This document shows, in pieces, positions 1-8,011 of a DNA stretch of 13,172 bases. The notes beneath the pieces were generated by a model. That model saw only the letters and a list, made by a program, of their open reading frames with translations. It did no database searches and was not told the origin of the DNA. Positions within the stretch are counted from its first letter, which is position 1. Each line of letters begins with the position of its first letter. This DNA is from Vulcanimicrobiota bacterium. GTDB lineage: Bacteria > Eremiobacterota > Eremiobacteria > Baltobacterales > Baltobacteraceae. Location: assembly GCA_028287545.1 (NCBI GenBank), contig JAQBPL010000009.1, positions 1 to 13,172 on the forward strand, in the 5' to 3' direction. A program made the position numbers and the translations under genes.

Positions 1-2
1 CC

Positions 3-1808
3 ACGCCCGACGGCGTGGCGACGATCGGCGGCGCGCATCCCACCGCGATCGTCGCGACGGCCAACGGCGCGTACGCCTACGTCGCGATGACCAACGTCGA
101 CCGCATCGCCACCGTCGCGCTCACCGGAACGCCGCGCGTCGTCGGCGGCACCGAGCTGCGCTTGTTCGACAAGGGGCCCTACGGCATGCAGCCGGCGGCG
201 CTGGCGCTCTCGCACGACGGCACGCGGCTGTACGTCGCGCTCGCCGGCGTCAACGCGGTGGCGGTGATCGATGCGCGCGATCCGGTTCACCTGCACCGGC
301 TCGGGCTGATCCCGACCGGCTGGTATCCGACCGCGCTCGCCCTCGCCGGCGACGATCGGACGCTCTTCGTCGTCAACACCAAAGGCTACGGCCACGATCC
401 GGGCTACACCGGAGATCCGCCGCAGGCCGACTCGAACGCCGTCTGGTCGACGCTGCAGCGCGTCGATCTGAGCACGGTGCGGCTCGGGAGCGCGACGATG
501 CACACGCTCGCCAACACGCGCCAAGTCGTGCGCGCGCCGGTGCGGTATCCCAAAGGGATCAGTCACGTCGTCGTGATTTTGGAAGAGAACAAATCGTTCG
601 ACGCGATGCTGGGGGATCTCGGACCGCCGAACGGCGATCCCTCGATGACGTTCTTCGGCCGCAGCGTCACGCCGAATCTCCACGCGCTTGCGGAACGCTA
701 CGGGCTCGCCGCGAACCTCTTCGCCGACGCGGAGGAATCCGACGCGGGACACCAGTTCTTCGCGGGCGGCATGGCGACGCTCTATTCCGAACGGACGCTG
801 TTCGCGAAAGGCGGCCGCACGCCGCTCGTCAACAAGAACGAAGATCCCGAGGACTATCCGCGGCTGGGATACGTCTTCAACGCGCTGGCGCGCCACCGCA
901 TCCCGTTTCGCGACTACGGCGATCTGATCCGGGTCAGCGGCTACGACGAAGGCCAGGCTCTCGATCCGAAGACCGACGATCCGCAGTACGCCGGCGTCGC
1001 CGACGTCGACGCGCCGACGCAAGGTCTCGGCGGCCAGTACTCGCTCGACGTTCCGGCGCCCGCGGTGCTCGCCGGACACGTCGACCTCAACTATCCGGGT
1101 TGGAATCTGCGCATCCGCGACGAGCGGCGCGCGAAAGAATTCATCCGCGACTACTCCGCGCTCGTCGCGCAAGGCCACCAGCCGCGCTACACGTACATCT
1201 GGCTGCCGGCCGATCACGGCGGGTTCGGCCCCGGGATCCCGCCGATTCCGGAGGAGGTCGCCGACGGCGACCGCGCGCTCGGCGCGATCGTGCAGTACCT
1301 CTCGCACCTGCCGTCGTGGAAGCAGACGGCACTCTTCGTGATGCCGGACGACGCGCAGTCCTCGCGCGACCACGTCGACGCGTACCGCACCTACGCGATC
1401 GTTGCGGGCCCGTTCGTGAAACGGCATTTCATCGGCACGCGCCATCTCTCGACCGTCAGCGTGCTCAAGACCACGGAGCAGCTGCTCGGCCTCGGAACGC
1501 TCGCGCTCGGCGATCTGCTCGCCACCGACATGAGCGATTTCTTCACCTCGAGCGGCGGGGACGCGGCGCCCTACGACGCGATCCCGGTTCCGACCCAGAC
1601 CGCGAGCGTCGAAGGCAACCGCATCGCGGCCCTGCTGGCGCAGACCGATCAAAGCAAGGCCGACGCGGACACCGCGCGCGGTGCGCGCCTCGTCGAATAC
1701 TCGCGCCGTGCGGACTTGCTCGCCGCGCGCCGGAGGTCGATGACGCCGGCGGCGTACGGGCGCGCGCAGGGTGAATTGTTCGCCCTGGCAACGGCGGTGG
1801 TGCGCTAA
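3..1808 (+). CDS. YVTN beta-propeller / phosphoesterase fusion (5' partial)
   Basis: Bifunctional protein with a YncE/YVTN-like beta-propeller followed by an alkaline-phosphatase-superfamily phosphoesterase; members of this group are usually exported. The first visible GTG (position 15) is internal: the frame is open to position 3 and reads TPDGVATIGG, typical propeller sequence, so the N-terminus and most blades lie upstream. Numbering from that GTG, propeller repeats cover about residues 1-150 (ALALSHDGTRLYVA, ALALAGDDRTLFVV). The phosphoesterase follows from about 180: ILEENKSFD (E190-N192, the family's metal/nucleophile-region motif), LPADHGG (D400, H401), VMPDDAQ (D445, D446) and DHVDAYR (D452, H453), then STVSVLKTTEQLLGLG. 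As I remember the family, the last motif normally reads DHVDAHR; here the His is Tyr457. Substrate unknown. The downstream gene begins 27 bases later and may be co-transcribed. Family call confident, reaction not. Confidence 0.88.
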   Translation, partial: TPDGVATIGGAHPTAIVATANGAYAYVAMTNVDRIATVALTGTPRVVGGTELRLFDKGPYGMQPAALALSHDGTRLYVALAGVNAVAVIDARDPVHLHRLGLIPTGWYPTALALAGDDRTLFVVNTKGYGHDPGYTGDPPQADSNAVWSTLQRVDLSTVRLGSATMHTLANTRQVVRAPVRYPKGISHVVVILEENKSFDAMLGDLGPPNGDPSMTFFGRSVTPNLHALAERYGLAANLFADAEESDAGHQFFAGGMATLYSERTLFAKGGRTPLVNKNEDPEDYPRLGYVFNALARHRIPFRDYGDLIRVSGYDEGQALDPKTDDPQYAGVADVDAPTQGLGGQYSLDVPAPAVLAGHVDLNYPGWNLRIRDERRAKEFIRDYSALVAQGHQPRYTYIWLPADHGGFGPGIPPIPEEVADGDRALGAIVQYLSHLPSWKQTALFVMPDDAQSSRDHVDAYRTYAIVAGPFVKRHFIGTRHLSTVSVLKTTEQLLGLGTLALGDLLATDMSDFFTSSGGDAAPYDAIPVPTQTASVEGNRIAALLAQTDQSKADADTARGARLVEYSRRADLLAARRRSMTPAAYGRAQGELFALATAVVR

Positions 1809-1835
1809 CGCTCATATGCCGGGTAATTGAGTTTC

Positions 1836-2246
1836 ATGCGCGACACCGCTTTCTTGATCTTGCGGCTCGGTTTGGCGATCGTGATGTTCCCGCACGGCGC
1901 GCAGAAGGCGCTAGGCTGGTTCGGCGGTGAGGGGATCTCCGCAACGGTCAGTGGGCTCACCACCGCCATGCACTTGCCGGCGGTCGTCGCGTATCTCGTG
2001 ATCGCGGCCGAGTTCGTCGGGCCGATCCTGCTCGTGCTCGGCGTTCTCACCCGCCTCGCGGCCCTAGCGATCGGCGTCGACATGTTTTTCGCTGCGGTCC
2101 TCGTCCACGCCCAGAACGGGTTCTTCCTGAACTTCAGCGGCCATCAAGCCGGCGAGGGGATTGAGTACCACATCGCGCTGATCACGATCGCGCTGGCGCT
2201 CGTCATCGGTGGGGCGGGCCGCTTCGCGGTCTTGCCGCGCACCTGA
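1836..2246 (+). CDS. DoxX family membrane protein
   Basis: Small integral membrane protein of 136 residues, normal length for DoxX/DoxD-like proteins. The N-terminal segment RLGLAIVMFPHGAQKALGWF is the hallmark of the family, and four hydrophobic helices can be drawn (about residues 5-25, 48-68, 72-92, 112-132). The C-terminal part NGFFLNFSGHQAGEGIEYH matches the usual loop before the last helix. DoxX proteins have been linked to redox or thiol stress and to quinone-linked oxidation, but this gene gives no specific substrate. Start: ATG 1836 chosen because MRDTAFLILRLG is a normal family N-terminus; an in-frame TTG at 1827 would add three residues. No clear Shine-Dalgarno is visible for either. 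The next gene starts about 14 bases after the stop, so it may belong to the same transcript. Confidence 0.88.
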   Translation: MRDTAFLILRLGLAIVMFPHGAQKALGWFGGEGISATVSGLTTAMHLPAVVAYLVIAAEFVGPILLVLGVLTRLAALAIGVDMFFAAVLVHAQNGFFLNFSGHQAGEGIEYHIALITIALALVIGGAGRFAVLPRT

Positions 2247-2259
2247 GCGCGCGCCGAGG

Positions 2260-3168
2260 GTGTCGGGGCCCGCGAGCGAAACCCGGCATGTCGTGATCGT
2301 GAAGCCCATCGCCGCCCCGTATGTCTCCTCCGACGCCGGCGCCCTCGAGGGCGCCCTCGTGCTTCTGCCGTCCGTCGCGGTCGACCGGCTCGTGCCGGTG
2401 AAGGGCGAGCCTTCGCCGATCGCCGATCGCGCGATCGACCAGCACGCGGTGCTGGTCCGCACGCTGGAAGACCGCGGCGTCACCGTCCATCAGATCGACC
2501 CGGTAAGCGAAGCGCCCTCGGAGTCGCTGGTCGCCGACTGCGCGATCGTGCTCCCCAAGGGCGCGATCATCGCGCGCCCCTCGCAGCCCGAGCGCCGCGC
2601 CGAGACGGCCGCGGTCGAACGCCGCCTCGCGGCGCTCGGCATCCCGATCCTGGCGCGGATCGAGCCGCCCGGCGTCCTCGACGCGACCGACGTCGCGATC
2701 GCCCCCGGCCGCGTCTTCATCGGCGTCCCGCTCCCCGGCGCCGGCCTGCGCGCCCGTTCGAACGAGCTCGGCCGGCGCCAGCTCGAAGCGATCGTGACGC
2801 AGCACGGCTACACGGTGGAGGAACTGGCCGTCGCCCGCGACGTCCCCCGGCTGCGCGACGTCTTCTCCGTCATCGGGTCCGACACGGTCGTCGCCGCCCC
2901 CGATCGCGTCGACCTCGTTCCGGTCACCGGCTTCCGAATAATCGAACTCCCACGGGGCGAAGAATTCGCCGCCGGCGTGCTGCCGCTGGGCGAACGCCGC
3001 GTCTTGGCGAACCTGCGCTTTCGCGAGTCGCTGGCGATCATGCGCAAGGCGAAGATCGCGGTCGAAGCGATCGACTTGTGGGAATTCGGCAAGGCCGGCT
3101 TCGGCCCGTTCTCGCTCGTCCTCGCCGTGAAGCGCACCTCCAACGATGCGCGTCGCGATACTCTCTGA
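2260..3168 (+). CDS. Guanidino-enzyme-fold protein (DDAH/arginine deiminase type), catalytic residues missing
   Basis: About 302 residues, close to the size of dimethylarginine dimethylaminohydrolases (DDAH). Family landmarks in order: IVKPIAAPYV near the N-terminus; LVADCAIVLP (D93), matching the substrate-binding VEDTAVV region; ARIEPPGVLDATDVAI, matching PGTLDGGDV; RSNELGRRQL; RLRDVFSVI; and EFGKAGFGP near the C-terminus. The catalytic His of the family (HLK.. or HLDTVF) falls on Arg197, and the catalytic Cys (GG.TC.S) falls on about Phe284. No His or Cys occurs anywhere from residue 197 to the end; the only Cys is C94. The usual hydrolase or amidinotransferase chemistry is therefore unlikely, and a binding or regulatory role is inferred. 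Start uncertain: GTG 2260 avoids overlap with doxX but has poor SD spacing; GTG 2209 or 2293 are alternatives. The 3' end overlaps the next gene by 23 bases. Confidence 0.75.
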   Translation: MSGPASETRHVVIVKPIAAPYVSSDAGALEGALVLLPSVAVDRLVPVKGEPSPIADRAIDQHAVLVRTLEDRGVTVHQIDPVSEAPSESLVADCAIVLPKGAIIARPSQPERRAETAAVERRLAALGIPILARIEPPGVLDATDVAIAPGRVFIGVPLPGAGLRARSNELGRRQLEAIVTQHGYTVEELAVARDVPRLRDVFSVIGSDTVVAAPDRVDLVPVTGFRIIELPRGEEFAAGVLPLGERRVLANLRFRESLAIMRKAKIAVEAIDLWEFGKAGFGPFSLVLAVKRTSNDARRDTL

Positions 3169-3883
3169 CATCCACGGCAATCTGCATGCGTTGAACCGCT
3201 GCATCGAGGACCTCGCGTCGCGCGGCGGCGCGGACGTGCTCGTTGCCGCCGGCGATCTGTGCATGGACGGACCGAAGCCGCGCGAGGTGCTCGAACGCCT
3301 GCGCGAGCTCGGCGCGCTCGCCCTGCGCGGGAACACCGACCGCATGGTCGGACTCTCCGACCGCAACACGCTCGACCCTGAGGATGCGCGCGCCGTGAAG
3401 TGGGTGCGCAAGCGCATCGGACGCGAGTGGGCGATTTGGCTGGCCGAATTACCGTTGACGCTCCCGTTCGGGGACGGCGAGAACGGCCTGCTGGTCTGCC
3501 ATGCCAACCCGAAAAACGACGACGAACACGTGTGGCCGGACGCGGACGACGCGCAGCTCGAGCGCCTCTTCGGCGACGCCGTCCAGCGCACGTTCGCGTT
3601 CGGTCACCTGCACCTCCCGTACGTGCGCGTGTGGCGCGGGCGGACGCTGGTGAACGTCGCATCGGCGGGGCTGCCGAAGAACGGCGACCCGCGCGCGCAC
3701 TACGCGATCCTCACCGAACGCTCCGGCGGCTGGGAAGTGCAGGAGCGGCTGGTCGACTTCGACGTGGCAAAAGTCGCACGGCAGCTGAAGAAGAGCGGCA
3801 TCCCCGATCGAAAGATCCGCCGCACGACGCTGCGCCGGCACCGGTATCCAAAGCTCGGCTTGCCGGGTTCGATGATTCCGTGA
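3146..3883 (+). CDS. Calcineurin-like metallophosphoesterase (YfcE/MJ0936 type)
   Basis: A 245-residue cytoplasmic dimetal phosphoesterase with a full set of active-site motifs: SDIHGNLHAL (D8, H10), AAGDLCMDGP (D37), LRGNTDRM (N63), VCHANP (H119) and FGHLHLPYV (H154, H156). All metal ligands known for the family are present, so it should be an active phosphodiesterase or phosphatase; the natural substrate cannot be told from sequence. The C-terminal 35 residues are strongly basic (KIRRTTLRRHRYPK), which may be an RNA/DNA or membrane-surface contact (inference). ATG 3146 gives an N-terminus directly in the first beta strand, as usual. The gene starts inside the end of the guanidino-fold gene (23-base overlap), and its TGA overlaps the ABC ATPase GTG (GTGA, 3880-3883), so it is embedded in a translationally coupled operon. 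Confidence 0.92.
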   Translation: MRVAILSDIHGNLHALNRCIEDLASRGGADVLVAAGDLCMDGPKPREVLERLRELGALALRGNTDRMVGLSDRNTLDPEDARAVKWVRKRIGREWAIWLAELPLTLPFGDGENGLLVCHANPKNDDEHVWPDADDAQLERLFGDAVQRTFAFGHLHLPYVRVWRGRTLVNVASAGLPKNGDPRAHYAILTERSGGWEVQERLVDFDVAKVARQLKKSGIPDRKIRRTTLRRHRYPKLGLPGSMIP

Positions 3884-4599
3884 GCATCCCAGCACTCAAG
3901 ATCGACGGCCTCGTCAAGCGGTACGGAGATTTTACGGCGGTCGACGGCATCTCGTTCGAGGTCGCCGAAGGCGCCTTCTTCGGGCTGCTCGGACCGAACG
4001 GCGCGGGCAAGACGACCACGATCAACGCGATCGTCGGACTGGCGAAGATTACGGCCGGTTCGATCGCGCTGTTCGGCCACGACGTCGAGGGCGACTGGCG
4101 GCTCGCGCGCCGGCAAGTCGGCCTCGCGCCGCAGGAATACAACTTCGACCGGTATCTCAACATCCGCGACGTGCTGATCTTTCAGGCGGGATACTACGGC
4201 ATCAAGGGGCCCGCGGTCGCAAAACGCGCCGACATGCTGCTCGAGCGGTTCGATCTCGCTTCGAAGGCGAAGCAGGTGTACACGAAGCTCTCCGGCGGGA
4301 TGAAGCGGCGGCTGACGCTCGCGCGCGCGCTGATCCACGAACCGCGCTTGGTGATCCTCGACGAACCGACCGCCGGCGTCGACGTCGAATTGCGGCTCGA
4401 ACTCTGGTCGCTGCTGCGCGAGCTCAACACCAACGGGACGACGATCATTCTGACCACCCATTACCTCGAAGAGGCCGAAGAGCTCTGCGACCGGATCGGG
4501 ATCATCCAGGGCGGGAAGCTCATCGCGCTCGAGGAGACCCAGCATCTGATCGGCGACGGCTCGCTGCAGGACGTCTTCCTGGAGCTCACCCGCCGATGA
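3880..4599 (+). CDS. ABC-2 type exporter, ATP-binding subunit (YadG-like)
   Basis: ATPase subunit of an ABC exporter, 239 residues, complete. Walker A GPNGAGKTTT (K44), Q-loop within GLAPQEYNFD, signature LSGGMKRRLTLARAL (starting L137), Walker B LVILDEPT (D161, E162), D-loop AGVDVE and H-loop TTHYLEEAEEL (H194) are all present. The sequence resembles the drug/polysaccharide-type ABC-2 ATPases such as E. coli YadG and NodI. GTG 3880 is chosen because it overlaps the upstream TGA (GTGA) and gives a normal N-terminus (SIPALKIDGLVKRYG); the frame stays open further upstream but that part reads as arginine-rich shadow sequence. The stop overlaps the permease ATG (ATGA, 4596-4599), so the two subunits are coupled and almost certainly form one transporter. 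Cargo unknown. Confidence 0.95.
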   Translation: MSIPALKIDGLVKRYGDFTAVDGISFEVAEGAFFGLLGPNGAGKTTTINAIVGLAKITAGSIALFGHDVEGDWRLARRQVGLAPQEYNFDRYLNIRDVLIFQAGYYGIKGPAVAKRADMLLERFDLASKAKQVYTKLSGGMKRRLTLARALIHEPRLVILDEPTAGVDVELRLELWSLLRELNTNGTTIILTTHYLEEAEELCDRIGIIQGGKLIALEETQHLIGDGSLQDVFLELTRR

Positions 4600-5363
4600 T
4601 CGTCAACACGGTCGGCTTCGAAACGCTGGTGCGCCGCGAAATCGTACGGACGTTCTCGATCATCAACCAGGTGGTCTGGCCGCCGGTCATCCAGACCTTG
4701 CTGTACGTCATGGTCTTCGGAATGGCGCTCGGCAGCCGGATCCCAAACGTGCAGGGCGTCTCGTACGCGCAGTTCCTGATTCCCGGGCTCATCATGCTGC
4801 AAGTGATCGACCAGACCTACAGCGAGAGCTCCTCGTCCGTCTTCCAGGGGCGGTTCATGAACTCGATCCAGGAGCTGCTGATCGCGCCGCTCTCGGCGAT
4901 CGAGATCGTGCTCGGGTACGTCGCCGCCGGAGTCGTCCGCGCGGTGTTCATCGCGCTGCTCATCACCGTGCTCGGGATCTTTTTCGTCGGCACCGCGCCG
5001 ACCAATTGGTGGCTGTATCTGATCACGATCGTGCTCGTCGCGATCCTGTTCTCGTCGCTCGGGATCATTTTCGGCCTCTTGGCCGAGAAGTTCGATCACA
5101 TCGCCGTGCTCACGACGTTCTTCATCACGCCGCTGGTGTTCGTGGGCGGGGTGTTCACCTCGATGACCTTCCTCCCGCCGCTCGTGCAGAAGATCTCGCT
5201 GGTCAACCCGATGTTCCACATGATCGACGCGTTCCGGTACAGCTATACGGCCCGCGGCGACGAGCCGCTCGCGGTAGCGCTCACCGTCGTCGCCGTGCTG
5301 GCCACGGCCGCGTTCACCGTCGCGCTGCAGATGACGGCCGCCGGGGTGAAGCTGCGCGCGTAA
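4596..5363 (+). CDS. ABC-2 type exporter permease (YadH-like)
   Basis: Membrane subunit of the exporter, 255 residues, as expected for YadH/NodJ-type ABC-2 permeases. About six transmembrane segments are visible: near residues 24-46, 58-75, 100-128, 136-160, 170-193 and 225-246. Characteristic stretches include YAQFLIPGLIMLQVIDQ, SIQELLIAPLSAIEIVLGY and ITPLVFVGGVFTSMTFLP followed by NPMFHMIDAFRYSY, the conserved second half of the family. The ATG overlaps the ATPase stop by four bases. The gene ends 15 bases before the stop of the oppositely directed aldo/keto reductase; that gap is too short to hold a clear terminator and none is seen. Transported substrate cannot be inferred; lipids, glycans and hydrophobic compounds are typical of relatives. 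Confidence 0.94.
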   Translation: MIVNTVGFETLVRREIVRTFSIINQVVWPPVIQTLLYVMVFGMALGSRIPNVQGVSYAQFLIPGLIMLQVIDQTYSESSSSVFQGRFMNSIQELLIAPLSAIEIVLGYVAAGVVRAVFIALLITVLGIFFVGTAPTNWWLYLITIVLVAILFSSLGIIFGLLAEKFDHIAVLTTFFITPLVFVGGVFTSMTFLPPLVQKISLVNPMFHMIDAFRYSYTARGDEPLAVALTVVAVLATAAFTVALQMTAAGVKLRA

Positions 5364-5378
5364 ATTCGGTCGCGTCCG

Positions 5379-6371
<993 letters not shown>

Positions 6372-6484
6372 GTCCGTCTTACCGTACACCGCGCCGTGCA
6401 CTCGCGGTCAAGTCTCCTAACGCACCGGGACCTTCAGAACGGCGCGATTCCGATAGAGACGCCCGGTTTTGGGAAAGGCGTGGG
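6372..6484. promoter_or_regulatory. Divergent intergenic region between aldo/keto reductase and SpoIIE-type gene
   Basis: This 113-base gap must hold the promoters of both flanking genes. On the - strand a TTGACC (6406-6411) resembles a -35 box; the best -10 candidates, GTGTAC (6384-6389, spacing 16) or TACGGT (6381-6386, spacing 19), are poor, so the assignment is tentative. On the + strand, the SpoIIE-type gene has a good ribosome binding site AAAGG (6474-6478), six bases before its ATG. ACGCC (6459-6463) could pair with GGCGT (6477-6481), covering part of that site. Confidence 0.35.
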
Positions 6485-7996
6485 ATGTTGGTAGAGGAGA
6501 CGTCGCTCGACGCGCCTCATTTGCGCGCGCTCGATACCGCCGCTGCCGCGGTGTTCGCCCCCTTGGACCTCGGAGCGACCCTCGAGGCCGTGGTCGGCGT
6601 ATTCGTCCCCCGCTATGCGGAGGGAGCGTACGTGACGTTGCTGGACGATCGCGACGAGGGGCGGGTCGCGGCGGTCCGGCATCGCGATCCGCTACGGGGC
6701 GCGGCGCTGCTCGGGCAGCTGGGCCGACGGGCCAGCGCGGCTGCGGGCGCGCAGTTGACGTTGCCGCTTACCGTCGGAGACCAGAACCTCGGCGCGATCC
6801 ATCTGTGCCTTGCGCCCGAGGCCCCGGTCTTCGCTTCCGACGTGTTGTCCTTGCTGCACTCGATCGCGTCGCGCAGCGCGCTGGCATTGCGCAACGCGCG
6901 GCGGTTCGAGCGCGAACGGTCGGTGGCGCTCGCGTTTCAGCACGCGGCGCTCGTCTCGGACCTGCCGGCCCTCGATGGGTACCGCTTCAGCGCGGTGTAC
7001 CAGGCCGGCCGTGCCGAGGCACAGGTCGGCGGAGATTGGTACGACGCCTTCGTGCTGCAGGACGGGCGCATCGTCGTGTCGATCGGCGACGTCGTCGGCT
7101 CCGGCCTGGGCGCGGCGATCGCAATGGTGGACGTGCGGCAAGTGATCCGCGGAGTCGCCCAAGTGCATCCGGATCCCGCCGTGATGCTGGAAGCTGCGGA
7201 TCGCACCTTGCGCGCGCAGCATCCCGAACGCTTCGTCACGGCGTTCGTCGCGGTCATCGACCGCGTGACGCAGCACTGCGCGTTCGCGAATGCCGGGCAT
7301 CCGGCGCCGCGCATCCGTCTGTCGGACGGAAGCGTGCAGCCGACGTACGGTCGAGGATTTCCGCTCGGCCTCGACTTCGACCAGCGCATCGACGTTCATC
7401 ACGTTGTCTTGGAGGCAGGCAGCGTCCTCGTGCTGTTCACCGACGGGCTGATCGAGTCGACGCACGACGTCACCGAGGGCGAACGCCGGCTCGAACACAC
7501 GCTGCGCGCACTGCGCCCGCTGGAGACGGAAGACGTTGCGGAGCAGATCTACCGCGACGTCCTCCAAGGCGAGTCCAACGACGACGTAGCGATCCTCGCG
7601 ATATCGGTCATCGCGGCGCCGCCGGTGCGGCGCTGGCGCTTCGACCCGGTGTGGGACGACGTCGCGCACCGCGTGCACCGCGAAGTCTACGCCGAACTCG
7701 CCGGCGCGCAGCTCACGCCCGACGCGCTGAGCGACGTCGACGTCGTGCTGTCGGAAGTCATGGGCAACCTCGTGCGGCACGCGCCCGGAACCGCCGAGGT
7801 GATCCTCGAGCGGCGCGCAGGGCGCTCCGTGCTGCACGTGCTCGACAAGGGCCCCGGCTTCGAGTTCAGCCCGCGCCTGCCGGCCGATCTCTACAGCGAG
7901 TTCGGGCGCGGGTTGTTTCTCATCTCGCGCTTGTCGCACGATTTCACCGTCGAACGGCGCCCCGGCGCCGGCAGTCACGCCCGCATCATCTTCTGA
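6485..7996 (+). CDS. GAF / PP2C (SpoIIE) phosphatase / HATPase fusion signalling protein
   Basis: A 503-residue cytoplasmic signalling protein with three domains. GAF sensor domain about 15-142; short helical linker; PP2C/SpoIIE (RsbU-like) serine phosphatase about 160-375; RsbW-like HATPase (GHKL) about 378-503. Phosphatase metal residues are present: VGGDWYDAF (D184), GDVVGSG (D202), FTDGLIE (D320) and NDDVAIL (D366/D367), plus ANAGHPAPR. ATPase motifs are present: N-box SEVMGNLVRHA (E424, N428), G1 DKGPGF (from D454) and G2 GRGLFLI (G474-G476). Known relatives act in partner switching: the phosphatase dephosphorylates and the kinase phosphorylates a STAS anti-anti-sigma factor, controlling a sigma factor. 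No STAS or sigma gene lies in the window. ATG 6485 has AAAGG six bases upstream. The next gene follows in the same frame after one TGA. Confidence 0.93.
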   Translation: MLVEETSLDAPHLRALDTAAAAVFAPLDLGATLEAVVGVFVPRYAEGAYVTLLDDRDEGRVAAVRHRDPLRGAALLGQLGRRASAAAGAQLTLPLTVGDQNLGAIHLCLAPEAPVFASDVLSLLHSIASRSALALRNARRFERERSVALAFQHAALVSDLPALDGYRFSAVYQAGRAEAQVGGDWYDAFVLQDGRIVVSIGDVVGSGLGAAIAMVDVRQVIRGVAQVHPDPAVMLEAADRTLRAQHPERFVTAFVAVIDRVTQHCAFANAGHPAPRIRLSDGSVQPTYGRGFPLGLDFDQRIDVHHVVLEAGSVLVLFTDGLIESTHDVTEGERRLEHTLRALRPLETEDVAEQIYRDVLQGESNDDVAILAISVIAAPPVRRWRFDPVWDDVAHRVHREVYAELAGAQLTPDALSDVDVVLSEVMGNLVRHAPGTAEVILERRAGRSVLHVLDKGPGFEFSPRLPADLYSEFGRGLFLISRLSHDFTVERRPGAGSHARIIF

Positions 7997-7999
7997 GCG

Positions 8000-8005
8000 A
8001 GGAGG
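8000..8005 (+). promoter_or_regulatory. Strong ribosome binding site AGGAGG before an ATC start
   Basis: AGGAGG lies just after the SpoIIE-type stop (TGA 7994-7996) and exactly six bases before ATC 8012. It is a full Shine-Dalgarno match at ideal spacing with no ATG, GTG or TTG nearby, which is the main argument for a non-canonical start at 8012. Confidence 0.75.
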
Positions 8006-8011
8006 ACCACG

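Noticed and set aside
2203..3591. A 462-codon open frame on the - strand opposite the guanidino-fold and phosphoesterase genes.
   Set aside because: It lies antisense to two genes with clear family motifs, reads as Arg/Asp-rich low-information sequence, and such long antisense frames are expected at this GC content.
3400..3879. N-terminal extension of the ABC ATPase frame back to position 3400.
   Set aside because: The extension is Arg-rich shadow of the phosphoesterase; GTG 3880 overlaps the upstream stop and gives the normal ATPase N-terminus.
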